Assembly: GCA_009692685.1 (NCBI GenBank)
Contig: SHYS01000006.1
Location: forward strand, 62,001-126,000
Source: Dehalococcoidia bacterium
GTDB taxonomy: Bacteria > Chloroflexota > Dehalococcoidia > UBA2979
DNA length: 64,000 nt
Reading direction: 5' to 3'
How positions within the stretch are numbered: the first letter of the stretch is position 1; each line of letters opens with the position of its first letter. Made by a program: the position numbers and the translations under genes. This document shows positions 1 through 8,828 of this stretch, in pieces. The notes under the pieces are model-generated. The model saw only the letters and a list, made by a program, of their open reading frames with translations, was not told the origin of the DNA and did not search any database.

Positions 1-599
1 GACACATCCGCGCGGAAGAGCGACTCCGGTATCGACTCGAACATCGAGGTGTACGACGCAGGCAACGGCGCGTGGTCCAGCGTCTGGAACGCGCCCTCGG
101 TCGCGCGGCCGGCCACGAGGAAGTGGGTGCCGAGGTCACGCATCTTATCGAGGGCGTCGTGCATCGAGGCTTCGCTGTCCTCGTAGTAGCGCGGCTGCAC
201 CAAGCGTACCGCCGTGTCCCAGCCGATGACGAAGACGCTACCGGGAAACAGCCGCGCCTTCTCGACAAATCGAGGGGCGCGCGTCAGCAGTACGCGCCAG
301 CCCCCGACGAACTGGGCGGCGCGACGTTCGGTCTCGATGTGGGTGAGCGGCGGTTTATCAACGTTGACCACCGACAGCTCGAAGAGCACCTCGCGGTTCG
401 CGAGCTGCGAGGCAACGCGCGCCAGCTCCTCGTGGCCGTGGTGCAACGGGTTGAATGACCCCGGCAGCAGCGCGATGCCCGGGAGCGAGCCATCGATGCG
501 TGTCGCTCCATCGAGTTCCACGAGCACGCACTCGACGCCCGGGGTGCCCTCGAGGAGCGCCGCGATCGGGTCTCTGCCTGCGTTGTTGCTCGAGGTCAC
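1..599 (-). CDS. NadD-like nucleotidyltransferase (partial, runs off window start)
   Basis: Reading the minus strand from a GTG at 599 gives about 199 codons with no stop before the window edge. Around residue 50 lies the class I nucleotidyltransferase signature GSFNPLHHGH, whose HxGH histidines bind the nucleotide phosphates, so the likely reaction is adenylyl or cytidylyl transfer of the NadD/CoaD type. The GTG overlaps the TGA of the CinA-like gene upstream (GTGA), so the two are translationally coupled. In several organisms these two domains occur fused, which supports a joint role in pyridine-nucleotide salvage; the exact substrate is inference. The C-terminus lies outside the window. 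Confidence 0.8.
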   Translation of the reverse strand, partial: MTSSNNAGRDPIAALLEGTPGVECVLVELDGATRIDGSLPGIALLPGSFNPLHHGHEELARVASQLANREVLFELSVVNVDKPPLTHIETERRAAQFVGGWRVLLTRAPRFVEKARLFPGSVFVIGWDTAVRLVQPRYYEDSEASMHDALDKMRDLGTHFLVAGRATEGAFQTLDHAPLPASYTSMFESIPESLFRADV

Positions 600-1159
600 A
601 CCGTCTCCTCAACGCACTCACCCGCGACCAGTGGTAGCACGAGGCTGCTGGTGTCGACACCGCTCGCCTCGGCCAGCGCGCGTAGGATGAGCCTGCTCAC
701 GAGGTCTTCTTCACCCGTTCGATCGCGCGCCACCTTCTCGAGGTGCAGTTCGTACCCCCGTGCACCGTTGATGGTTGCGACGGCGACGTAAGCGCGGTGT
801 TCGCCGCGTTTGAGGCGGTCAGTGGCGATGGTCGCGGCGCACCCAAGGCCGAGTACCGGGTAGTCACCGCCCGACAGCGTGCGCGCGCGCTCCAGGGAGG
901 CAGTGGCGAGGGCGCGCGCGGCCTCCGGCGAGGCGAACTCCCCGGGCGCGCTGCCGGTGTATGAGACGAACGATGACTGCGCGTAGGGGACCGTGGCCTC
1001 GAGGACGGTTCTCGACGCCCCGCCCACGCCGAGGAGCCACGCGAGCGCCTGGCTCCCCGCGCCGCTTACCGCTAGCACCGCCCTCGAGGGCGCGTCGTGG
1101 ATCGCCTCGACGAGCGCGCGCACGTCCTCGGGCATGCTGGCGGCTGGAGCTTTGCTCAT
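596..1159 (-). CDS. CinA C-terminal-like (NMN deamidase family) protein
   Basis: This 187-residue protein has the length of a free-standing CinA/PncC domain. The N-terminal strand and serine-rich turn (AVSGAGSQALAWLL, residues 31-44) correspond to the substrate-binding loop of PncC, and ARALATASLERAR plus the later GLGCAATIATDRLKRGEHRA segment match its central part. PncC converts nicotinamide mononucleotide to nicotinate mononucleotide. The classical ESCTGG motif is replaced by SGAGSQ, as in the subfamily that pairs with a cytidylyltransferase-like domain. The next gene is exactly such a transferase and overlaps by 4 bases. The deamidase activity itself is not proven by the sequence. Confidence 0.75.
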   Translation of the reverse strand: MSKAPAASMPEDVRALVEAIHDAPSRAVLAVSGAGSQALAWLLGVGGASRTVLEATVPYAQSSFVSYTGSAPGEFASPEAARALATASLERARTLSGGDYPVLGLGCAATIATDRLKRGEHRAYVAVATINGARGYELHLEKVARDRTGEEDLVSRLILRALAEASGVDTSSLVLPLVAGECVEETV

Positions 1160-1204
1160 GCGGGGATGATAGGCCGCCGCGTGCCGTCCGAGGCCACGAC
1201 GTGC

Positions 1205-1795
1205 CTAGTCGATGCCGACCAATTCCACATCAAACGTGAGCGCCTTGCCCGCCAGGTCGTGGTTGGCATCGAGCTTCACGATGTCAGCTGTGACCTCTTT
1301 GACGGTCGCAGGCTGCCCGGTGCCCATGCGCACGCGGTCCCCCGCCTTCACGCCCGCGGGCGCTTGCCCAATCGGCACCTCGAAGACGAGGTCGGCGCGC
1401 ACTTCGCCGTACGCATCCTTCGCCTCCATGCGTACGGTGCGCTTTTCACCAACCGCCAGGCCACGCACGGCGTCGTCGAATCCTCGGATCACCTGGCCGG
1501 AGCCGACCTGAAAGGCCAGCGGCGAACGCCCTTTGGAAGAATCGAACTCGGTACCGTCGTCGAGCGTGCCACGGTAGTGGACGCGTACCTTGTCGCCGTC
1601 TTTGACCACTCGTCCGTCCTTTCCGGGAGCGACCGTTGCGTTGCCTCCGGGTGCGCCAATCGAGGGCGTTCCGGACCCACTCTGACCATTGCCGGCATCC
1701 CCCCCGCCACAGGCCCCGGCGAGGATCGCAAGGGCGCTAAGCAGGGCGAGAGGTGCGCGCCTCCCGAGAGAGCGCAGCAGGCGTGAAGGGCTCAT
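1205..1795 (-). CDS. FKBP-type peptidyl-prolyl isomerase lipoprotein, SlyD-like
   Basis: The 196-residue precursor starts with a basic stretch and hydrophobic core ending in the lipobox LAGAC, so Cys29 should be lipidated and the protein exported and membrane anchored. A low-complexity G/S/P linker follows. From about residue 58 the FKBP fold is clear: VRVHYRGTLDDGTEFDSS, GSGQVIRGFDDAVRGL and VGEKRTVRM. The segment after YGEV resembles the SlyD insert-in-flap layout, and the ending ALTFDVELVGID is typical. Function: cis-trans isomerisation of prolyl bonds and chaperoning outside the membrane. It seems monocistronic. Confidence 0.88.
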   Translation of the reverse strand: MSPSRLLRSLGRRAPLALLSALAILAGACGGGDAGNGQSGSGTPSIGAPGGNATVAPGKDGRVVKDGDKVRVHYRGTLDDGTEFDSSKGRSPLAFQVGSGQVIRGFDDAVRGLAVGEKRTVRMEAKDAYGEVRADLVFEVPIGQAPAGVKAGDRVRMGTGQPATVKEVTADIVKLDANHDLAGKALTFDVELVGID

Positions 1796-1879
1796 CGATG
1801 ACCTTTGTGTATCTCAGCCGGGTGGGAGACTCACGCTACCACGGGGGCAGCGTACGCAAAGCAGGCTGACCGTGGGCCG

Positions 1880-3406
1880 CTAGCCGTCTCGAGGGCGCAT
1901 GTAGTCGGGCGGCCCGGCAGGCGGCGGAGGGGGCTGCATGTAGTCCCGAGGCGTGCGGCCACCTCGCGGGCCCGCCTGGTCGCCCGCCGCAGGCAGCGCC
2001 AGCGCACGCCTGTCGAGGTGTGACGCGGTCATGAGAGCCGGGAGTGCAGGTGCCCTGAGCAGCAGCGATGACGGTGCACGCGGGGCCGCGTCGATGGCCC
2101 GTTGCTGCTCGCGCGGCGGTCGAGGGGTAGGTGTGAGCAGGATGAACACCGCGGCCAGCGCGTACGCGCCGATGAAGGTCAGGAACGCGATCTCATACGA
2201 GTGGCGCAAGTCGTACGCAAGGCCCGCGAGTACCGGCCCGCCTGCGCTCGAAATGATCGTGAACGGTCGTCCGATCGCGCGGACCGTGCCGAGCGTGATC
2301 CTGCCGAAGTAGTCAGCCCAGACTGTCTCCTGGATGGTGATGATTCCGCCGACGCCCACACCCATGACGAAGATTGCCCCGTACATCAGTGGGAGGGTCG
2401 GAGCGATCGAGATCACGAACACGCCCAGCCCAAGGATGGCGAACTCAGCGGCCGCCGCGAAGCGACTGGGCACTCGGTCGGCGATGATGCCCCACAGCGG
2501 CTTCGATACGAGTCCGGAGAGACCGAGCATGCTGAATGCACCCGCGGCTTCGGTTCGCGTATAGCCCGAGTCGGTGAGGAACGGGATCAGGTGGAGCAGC
2601 ATCGCCCCGAAGCCCATGCTGCCGAGACCGAACGTCAGAATGAGCAGCCACAACGCCGGCGTGCGCATCGCCTGCGTGCGTGTCCAGCGCACGCCGTCCA
2701 CGGCTGCTCGTTGAGCCGCGAGTCGGTCGCCCTTCCGAGGCGCAACGTACCCGCCGTCCGCCACAAGGCCGTGGTCCTCGGGGCGGCGGCGCATGACCAG
2801 CGCGGCCGTCGGGACAACAAGGACCCAGACTGTCACGCCAATGACCGCCCAGGCTGCGCGCCAGCCAATGGTGGCGATCATCATTGTTGCGAGTGATGGC
2901 AGCGTCACTGCCGCCAGGGACGTCCCCATGGCCGTGATGGCGATTGCAGTGCCTCGACGCCGCACGAACCAGTTCGAGACCACCACGTTCGCGACTGCCG
3001 GTCCCATGCCAGCCATCCCGATGGTCACCACACCCGCTTGAACGACGTAATACTGCCAGAGTTCGTGGACCTGGCCGAGCAGGATGAAGCCTGCTCCGGC
3101 GACCAGCGCACCGCCGACGGTTAGCGCGCGCCCGCCTCGCCGGTCGAGGAGGCCACCAAGGAAGAGCCCGAGCATGCCGGACACAGCCGTGTTGAGCGTT
3201 TGCCCGAGGGAGATGTCGGTGCGTGACCAGCCCAGTTCGGTAGTCATCGGCGTGACGAAGACGCCGAGGCCGTACGCGGTTACTCCCGCCGACATCATCG
3301 ATGCGACGAGTGCGACCGTGACGATGTACCAGCCGTAGTACACGGGCTTGCCGAGGAGGGTCGACGGCAGCGGGAGACGGGCGGGCGCGGCGGATGCAGC
3401 GATCAT
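1880..3406 (-). CDS. MFS transporter, oxalate/formate or monocarboxylate type
   Basis: I chose the ATG at 3406 because GGAGGT sits immediately upstream; the 508-residue product then starts just before the YYGWYIV motif typical of OFA/monocarboxylate carriers. About twelve hydrophobic segments are visible, with GGLLDRRGGR after TM2-3 (the MFS loop 2-3 motif) and a long cytoplasmic loop around MRRRPEDHGL. The family imports or exchanges organic acids by proton or anion coupling. The C-terminus is unusual: a long tail with a proline run and two DYM-P repeats. The neighbouring genes do not reveal the substrate. Confidence 0.85.
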   Translation of the reverse strand: MIAASAAPARLPLPSTLLGKPVYYGWYIVTVALVASMMSAGVTAYGLGVFVTPMTTELGWSRTDISLGQTLNTAVSGMLGLFLGGLLDRRGGRALTVGGALVAGAGFILLGQVHELWQYYVVQAGVVTIGMAGMGPAVANVVVSNWFVRRRGTAIAITAMGTSLAAVTLPSLATMMIATIGWRAAWAVIGVTVWVLVVPTAALVMRRRPEDHGLVADGGYVAPRKGDRLAAQRAAVDGVRWTRTQAMRTPALWLLILTFGLGSMGFGAMLLHLIPFLTDSGYTRTEAAGAFSMLGLSGLVSKPLWGIIADRVPSRFAAAAEFAILGLGVFVISIAPTLPLMYGAIFVMGVGVGGIITIQETVWADYFGRITLGTVRAIGRPFTIISSAGGPVLAGLAYDLRHSYEIAFLTFIGAYALAAVFILLTPTPRPPREQQRAIDAAPRAPSSLLLRAPALPALMTASHLDRRALALPAAGDQAGPRGGRTPRDYMQPPPPPAGPPDYMRPRDG

Positions 3407-3531
3407 GCACCTCCGGTGCAGGCGCCGCCATTCTATGACGCTTGTCCATAGGTCGATGGTCGGGTTTGCCCTTGGATTTCGCCTGCTCACGCCCCGCGCT
3501 GGTCTAGGGCCATGATGTTTCGAGGGACTAT

Positions 3532-3565
3532 GCGAAAGGCCGCCTCGTGAGAGGCGGCCTTTCGC
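3532..3565 (-). terminator. Strong hairpin downstream of the ABC permease
   Basis: Fifteen-base perfect arms (3532-3546 and 3551-3565) enclose a GTGA loop. The hairpin lies just after the permease stop (3609, minus strand) and before the MFS start, where a transcription terminator is expected. There is no long U tract beyond the arm. Confidence 0.7.
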
Positions 3566-3608
3566 AGGTCAGACCGAAGGTATGGCGGCCGCGCGGCTGC
3601 GCTCGGCG

Positions 3609-4562
3609 CTAGCGGCCTCGAAGGCGCGGGTCGAGGATGTCGCGAAGCGAGTCTCCGAACATGTTTGTAGAGAACACCAGTGAGCTGATGGCCAGTCCGG
3701 GGATGAACGCTAGGCGTGGGTGGCTCTCGAAGTACTGGCGGCCGGAGCCAGTCAGCATCGCGCCCCACGAGGGCGTGGGCGGCTGTGCGCCGATGCCCAA
3801 GAACGACAGTGATGCCTCGGTGATTACCGCGGTCGCGAGGATGAACGTGGCGAGGACGATCATCGGCGCGAGTACGTTCGGGAGGATGTGTCGGAACATG
3901 ATGCGACGGTCGCTCGCGCCCAGCGTACGGGCAGCCTCTGCCCAGACGTTCTCTTTAGCGGACAGCACTGATCCGCGGATCAGGCGCGCCGGTCGCGGCA
4001 CCGAGGTCGCGGTCACCGCTGCTAGTCCCTGGTACAGCCCCGGCCCAAGGATGGACACGATGGCGACTGCCAGTACAAGGAACGGGATCGTCTGTAAGCC
4101 ATCGACCACGCGCTGGACGAGCGTATCAACGATCCCACCCATGTAGGCCGAGATGAGACCGACTGTGCCGCCGACGAGGACGGAGAACGTCGTCACGAAG
4201 AGCGAGAAGTAGACGGAGATCTCGGCGCCCTTGATCAGGCGGCTAAAGAGGTCGCGTCCCAACTCGTCCGTACCCAGGACGTATGTATTGTGGGTCTTAG
4301 GCGAGTTGTAGAAGAAGCCCTTCAGACGGTCGACACCGTTCACCTGGATCGGGTCCTGCGGGACGATCAAGTTTGTCGAGGCTCCGATCGCCGTCAGGAA
4401 GATGATGACGTAGATCGTCATCGAAATCGCACCCAACGGCTTCTTTAGGTAGAACCACTTGAGCCATTTAAGTGTGCGCTCCATACGCGAGGGCTCAGCC
4501 GCAAGGCGGGCCGCCATCGCATCGGCAAGAGTCGCGCCAGAGCCAGGAGCAGCTGTCGCCAT
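3609..4562 (-). CDS. ABC transporter permease, DppC/OppC family
   Basis: The ATG at 4562 follows GGAGG with a 5-base spacer, giving 317 residues, normal for the family. The N-terminal OppC_N-type region is followed by a periplasmic loop with PIQVNGVDRLKGFF and YVLGTDELGRDLFSR, a hallmark of dipeptide/oligopeptide permeases. Several membrane spans follow, then the cytoplasmic EAA loop (EAARTLGASDRRIMFRHILP) that contacts the ATPase. It should form the inner-membrane channel with a DppB-like partner. No DppB, ATPase or binding protein is adjacent, so this is an orphan component here or the rest of the system is elsewhere. Confidence 0.92.
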   Translation of the reverse strand: MATAAPGSGATLADAMAARLAAEPSRMERTLKWLKWFYLKKPLGAISMTIYVIIFLTAIGASTNLIVPQDPIQVNGVDRLKGFFYNSPKTHNTYVLGTDELGRDLFSRLIKGAEISVYFSLFVTTFSVLVGGTVGLISAYMGGIVDTLVQRVVDGLQTIPFLVLAVAIVSILGPGLYQGLAAVTATSVPRPARLIRGSVLSAKENVWAEAARTLGASDRRIMFRHILPNVLAPMIVLATFILATAVITEASLSFLGIGAQPPTPSWGAMLTGSGRQYFESHPRLAFIPGLAISSLVFSTNMFGDSLRDILDPRLRGR

Positions 4563-4584
4563 CGGATCCTCCAGACCCCTCTGT

Positions 4585-4606
4585 AACTCGCTCCTCGCGG
4601 CGAGTT
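4585..4606 (-). promoter_or_regulatory. Hairpin in the permease leader
   Basis: An inverted repeat AACTCGC/GCGAGTT with an 8-base loop lies 23 bases upstream of the permease start codon. It could act on transcription or translation of the permease. A TTGACA hexamer further upstream (minus strand, about 4630-4641) could be a -35 element, but no convincing -10 was seen. Confidence 0.3.
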
Positions 4607-4778
4607 GCGGGAAGGTAACCACCAACCACTCGCCATGTCAATCGTTTGTATTGGATCTACGGTGCGGCTTCCGGACCGGATTCGCGAGCCCGGCATGTCG
4701 CGCCGGCGAGGCCCTTTCTGGCCCCTTTGCCCACTGGCGCGGCGGGGCCTTCGAGGCGCTCACCGCTAGAATTCTGCG

Positions 4779-5870
4779 ATGAACCCCATACCGTTGGATT
4801 TGCCCGCCCTCTTGGCTGCTGGGACCTTACCCGGTTGGACGGGCGCCGCTGGCCTCGCGGTCGCTACGCTCCTCGGGCTGCTGCTCGGGCGCGCGATCCT
4901 GCTGGCCGTGACGGCCCGCGTGGCCGCGGGGGCTGCCGCCACTTCGGTGCGCGCAGTGCCACACCGGCTGTTGGTGCGGACGCGCTTCCTGGTGGCCCTG
5001 GCTGTGGCGCTGTTCGTGGGTTCGTTTGGCCTCGATCTGTCCGAGGCAGCGCGGACCGCCGTTCGCGCCGGACTCGCGCTGGTAGTCCTGCTCCAGGTGG
5101 CATTCTGGGGCAGCGATCTCATCTCGTTCTGGGCCGATCGTTACCAGGCTCGTGCCGTCGCGCAGGGCGCCACCAGCGCCGCTGCGACGGCGTTCGCGCT
5201 GCGCTTCATGGGTTCGCTCGCACTGTGGGTGGTGCTGGTGTTGCTGGCGCTCGAGAACGTGGGTCTCGAGGTGACCACGCTGGTCGCTGGCCTGGGGATC
5301 GGCGGTATCGCCATCGCGCTCGCCGCGCAGAGCGTGCTTGGCGACTTCTTCGCCTCGCTTGCCATCGTCCTCGATCGGCCGTTCGTGGTGGGTGACTTCA
5401 TCGTTGTCGATAGCCTTCGAGGCACCGTGGAACGCGTGGGCATCAAGACCACCCGCGTGCGCAGCATCGATGGCGAGCAACTGGTATTCGCGAATTCGGA
5501 CCTGGTACGGAGCCGGATCCGCAACTTCGGTCGCCTCATGGAACGTCGAATCGTGGCGCGCTTCCGCCTTGAGGCCGCGACGCCGGCCGAGTTGGTCGAG
5601 GCGGCTACTTCGATCATTCGCGACGCCGTGACTGCCCAGCCAGCCGTCCGCCTTGACCGCGCGCACTTCATCGGAATTACGAGTGGCGCCCCGGAGCTCG
5701 AGGCCGTGTACTTCGTCCAGTCCCCAGCGTTCGAGACACATATGGATATCCAACAGGCCGTTCACCTTCACGTGCTGCGCCGCTTTGCCGAAGCTGGAAT
5801 CGGCTTTGCCGGTGTGCCCTCGAGCTCCGACGGTCACTCCACGGATTCGAACGCCGCGTCGGCCGATTGA
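4779..5870 (+). CDS. Small-conductance mechanosensitive channel, MscS family
   Basis: The 363-residue protein has four hydrophobic segments in the first 190 residues, then the MscS pore helix and beta domain: GLGIGGIAIALAAQSVLGD followed by FFASLAIVLDRPFVVGDFI is diagnostic. The C-terminal part (RSRIRNFGRLMERRI) is the cytoplasmic vestibule. The family opens on membrane tension and releases solutes during hypo-osmotic shock. It is divergent from the ABC permease and not in an obvious operon. Confidence 0.92.
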   Translation: MNPIPLDLPALLAAGTLPGWTGAAGLAVATLLGLLLGRAILLAVTARVAAGAAATSVRAVPHRLLVRTRFLVALAVALFVGSFGLDLSEAARTAVRAGLALVVLLQVAFWGSDLISFWADRYQARAVAQGATSAAATAFALRFMGSLALWVVLVLLALENVGLEVTTLVAGLGIGGIAIALAAQSVLGDFFASLAIVLDRPFVVGDFIVVDSLRGTVERVGIKTTRVRSIDGEQLVFANSDLVRSRIRNFGRLMERRIVARFRLEAATPAELVEAATSIIRDAVTAQPAVRLDRAHFIGITSGAPELEAVYFVQSPAFETHMDIQQAVHLHVLRRFAEAGIGFAGVPSSSDGHSTDSNAASAD

Positions 5871-5941
5871 CCACAGCATTCACGAGGAACAAAGGTCAGC
5901 CGAAGATCAGGCATACGGACGCGCCCTTCTGAAGGACTCCA

Positions 5942-6643
5942 GTGATTCTGCCGCACCCCTCCGGCCTGCTACTCTTCCAGCGCCCCGCGGGTCTTGCCCG
6001 CGTGCTGCTCGTATACCCCGATGCCACGATCGACGACTACGAACGTGTGACCAGCAGCGATCTTGCTCTCTCCGCGCAGGTGATCAGCCTGGCGAATTCA
6101 GCTCTCAACCGTGGGCTTGAGCCGGTCTCTTCGGTGCGGGCTGCGGTGATCCGGCTGAGGATCGATACCACGCGGCGGGCGACCGCGCTGATGGCGATGT
6201 GTCCGGATCCCGATCTGGCGCCGACGGCATTCGCCGCCGGCCTCTTGCACGACATAGGTCGATTGTCGCTGGCGACGGTGAGTCCGCCTCGGTACAGCGC
6301 CGTGGTGCGTCGAGTGCAGGCGGGCGCGGACGTGCTCACCGCCGAGCGTGAACAGTTCGGTGTCATCAACACGACCTGGGGGTAGCAGATCGCCCAGTTC
6401 TGGCATTGCCCACCGGTCATCGTCGGAACCATCCTGGGCTATCACCAGAGCGCCGATGGTGTTCCGGGCGCGGTCGCCCGCGCACGCGACTTGCTTGCAA
6501 GCCTCGGGTTCGGTGACGGCTTCGGCCTGGGCACTGACCTCGAGGATGACGCGGAGGCTACGGCCGCGCCCGCACTCGCCTGCATTCGGGGGCGCGAGGA
6601 GCTGGCGGAGCGAATGCTGCACTTCGGTGAGGCGCCGCACTAG
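5942..6643 (+). pseudogene. HDOD-domain signalling protein, interrupted by in-frame TAG
   Basis: From a GTG at 5942 the frame shows HDOD features: DLALSAQVISLANSALNRG, AGLLHDIGRLSL, and after an in-frame TAG at 6383-6385 the expected continuation QIAQFWHCPPVIVGTILGYH, ending at a TAG at 6641-6643. The segment that normally links the first helices to AFxAGLLHDIG is about 30-40 residues shorter than usual, so there is also an internal deletion. HDOD proteins act in bacterial signalling. With both lesions this copy is probably inactive. The stop falls where Gln or Glu would be plausible. Confidence 0.7.
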
Positions 6644-6690
6644 GTTCTGCGCGCCTCGGAAGCCCATCGTCCGTATCGCTCTCGCGCGGG

Positions 6691-7578
6691 CTAGCGGTGG
6701 GCGGCCACAGCTGCCGCTCGCGACGCGAGTTCGGGTGCTCCGAAGGCGCCAGCAAATGCCTCGAAGTCCTCGCCGGGGCCGCGCCAGCGCAGCTCATCGA
6801 TGTCCAGGAAGACATCGATGTCGGTGCGCAGTGTGGCGAGATCGCGGAAGAGCAGGGCGTCGCTCCAGTGGTCGCGCAGCGTGGTGTTGAGCGGCGCTGC
6901 ACGCGCCAGGCGGACGTCCCAGGTCGAGGCGTCCGCGGGGATTTCCTCGAGCCGTCCGTAGCGCCCGAGCACGGTTGCCGTCGATTTTGCGCCCCATCCC
7001 GCCAGTCCGGGGAATCCATCGGCGGTGTCACCAACCAGCGCGAGGTAGTCGGGGATCGAGGCGGGGCGCACGCCAAACCGGGCCTCGACGCCGGCGGCGT
7101 CGCGGATCGTGCCGGCCCGCCGGTCCAGCTGGACCACGCGCTCTTCGACGACGCACTGCGCGAGGTCCTTGTCGGGCGTGCACACAAACACGCGTTCTAC
7201 CTCTGCCGCCGCTGCAGACCGCGCGGCGGCGGCGGCCAGCGCGTCGTCGGCCTCGAACTCGACCATTGGCCAGACGACCACGCCGAGGGCGCGCAGCGCG
7301 TCCTCCAGTGGTGCGAACTGCTCGAAGAGCACGGGGTCCATACCGGCTCCGGTCTTGTAGCCAACCCACAGCTCGTTACGGAACGATTCGATGACGTGGT
7401 CGGTCGCCACGCCAAGGTGGGTCGTGCCATCCTCGAGCATGCGGACTACCGAGGCCAGAACGCCCACAACCGCACCGCGTTCGCGCCCGGCAGCGTCCAG
7501 ACGGCTGGGCACCGCGAAGTAGTGGCGGAACAGCTCGTAGGTGCCGTCGATCAGATGAACCTGGATACGCTCGGTCAC
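6691..7578 (-). CDS. 5'-3' exonuclease / flap nuclease (Pol I N-terminal domain type)
   Basis: The GTG at 7578 (VTERIQVHLIDGTYELFRHYF) is chosen because the domain begins here; longer readings only add non-homologous sequence. The 295-residue product keeps the metal-binding carboxylates of the family: LIDGT, EFEADDALAA, CTPDKDLAQCV and the H3TH region ASIPDYLALVGDTADGFPGLAGWGAKSTA. It is a stand-alone protein, not fused to polymerase. Likely role: removal of RNA primers or flap structures in replication and repair. Confidence 0.9.
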   Translation of the reverse strand: MTERIQVHLIDGTYELFRHYFAVPSRLDAAGRERGAVVGVLASVVRMLEDGTTHLGVATDHVIESFRNELWVGYKTGAGMDPVLFEQFAPLEDALRALGVVVWPMVEFEADDALAAAAARSAAAAEVERVFVCTPDKDLAQCVVEERVVQLDRRAGTIRDAAGVEARFGVRPASIPDYLALVGDTADGFPGLAGWGAKSTATVLGRYGRLEEIPADASTWDVRLARAAPLNTTLRDHWSDALLFRDLATLRTDIDVFLDIDELRWRGPGEDFEAFAGAFGAPELASRAAAVAAHR

Positions 7579-7636
7579 GCCTCGAGGGTAGGCCTTGGTA
7601 GCATCGCTCCGCGACCGTACGCGAGGGGAGAATCCG

Positions 7637-8725
7637 ATGCCCGACGACCTCGAGACGCTGCTGGCCGACCTTACGAACGCCGATGGGCCATCCGGCTTCG
7701 AGGGGCCCGTTCGGGCCATCGTCCGCCGTGAGCTGGCTCCGACCGCGAGCGCCCTCGACACCGACGGGCTCGGCTCGCTGATGGCCCGCTTTGACGGCGC
7801 AGCGGAACGCCCTCGTGTCATGGTTGCCGCACATATGGACGAGCTGGGCCTCATGGTCCGGCGCATCACCGACGAGGGGTACCTGAAGTTCGAGACCCTC
7901 GGTGGCTGGTTGGATCAGGCGATCATCAACCAGCGCTGGCGCGTGCTGACCCGGAACGGCGCCATCCCCGGGGTTACCGGTATCAAGACGGTGCACGTGA
8001 TGACGGCCGAGGCGCGCGGTCAACTCTTCAAAAAGAGCGACATGTTCATCGATGTTGGCGCCACCAGCAGAGCGGATGCGGAGCAGCGTCTCGGCATCCG
8101 TCCTGGCGACGCTGTGGTCCCCGACAGTGCGTTTCTGCCGCTGGCCGGCGGCGAACGCTACCTCGCGAAGGCCTGGGACGACCGTGTGGGCTTGGCCGTG
8201 ATGATTCTCGCGTTGCGCGAACTGGCCACAGCCGCGTCACACCCCAACACCATCCACGCTGTCGCCACGGTGCAAGAAGAGGTGGGACTCCGCGGCGCGC
8301 AGACCTCGACGAACGCCGTGCAACCCGATGTTGGCATCAACCTCGAATCTGGCGTCGCCGGCGACTATCCCGGTATCTCGCAGGACGAGGCGCAAGAGAA
8401 GCTCGGTGGCGGCCCCGGCGTCTTCCTCCATGACTCTTCGATGTTGCCCAACCTGCGGTTACGTGATCTCGTCGCGGCGATCGTGAGTGACCTCGATATT
8501 CCGCTGCAGTTCAACGTGCTCAGTGGGTACGGCCAGGACGGTTCGGCGATCCAGCGCGCGTATGCCGGAGCCCCAGTGGTGAACATCACCGTGCCGATCC
8601 GGTACCTCCACGCGCACACAGGCGTGGTGCAGCGCTCGGATATCGAGCAGACGGCGCGGCTGGTGGCGGAGCTGCTCCGTCGGCTCGATGGTCCAACCGT
8701 TGCGGGCCTTACGCAGTTCGACTGA
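7637..8725 (+). CDS. M42 family metallo-aminopeptidase
   Basis: The ATG at 7637 follows GGGGAG and gives 362 residues, the usual M42 length. The two-metal ligands and catalytic residues are recognisable: AAHMDELGLMV (His and Asp), AKAWDDRVGLAVM (bridging Asp), TVQEEVGLRGA (Glu-Glu), and YLHAHTGVVQ with the C-terminal His. These enzymes are cytosolic dodecameric aminopeptidases trimming peptides, sometimes annotated as endoglucanases. It starts 58 bases from the divergent exonuclease gene, so the two promoters share a small region. Confidence 0.93.
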   Translation: MPDDLETLLADLTNADGPSGFEGPVRAIVRRELAPTASALDTDGLGSLMARFDGAAERPRVMVAAHMDELGLMVRRITDEGYLKFETLGGWLDQAIINQRWRVLTRNGAIPGVTGIKTVHVMTAEARGQLFKKSDMFIDVGATSRADAEQRLGIRPGDAVVPDSAFLPLAGGERYLAKAWDDRVGLAVMILALRELATAASHPNTIHAVATVQEEVGLRGAQTSTNAVQPDVGINLESGVAGDYPGISQDEAQEKLGGGPGVFLHDSSMLPNLRLRDLVAAIVSDLDIPLQFNVLSGYGQDGSAIQRAYAGAPVVNITVPIRYLHAHTGVVQRSDIEQTARLVAELLRRLDGPTVAGLTQFD

Positions 8726-8828
8726 CCGCTCCCGGTCCGCGACGGTGCCGAGGTGCCGGCGCAGCGGTGGCGTCTGACTGCGAACGGATGTCGAGCGTAC
8801 TGTGCACTCGCTGGTACGCTTGGGTCCT

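Noticed and set aside
2445..3449. 334-codon minus-strand frame inside the MFS gene
   Set aside because: Arg-rich alternative frame of the MFS transporter with no membrane pattern.
4827..5879. 350-codon minus-strand frame opposite MscS
   Set aside because: Shadow of the mechanosensitive channel gene; no motifs.
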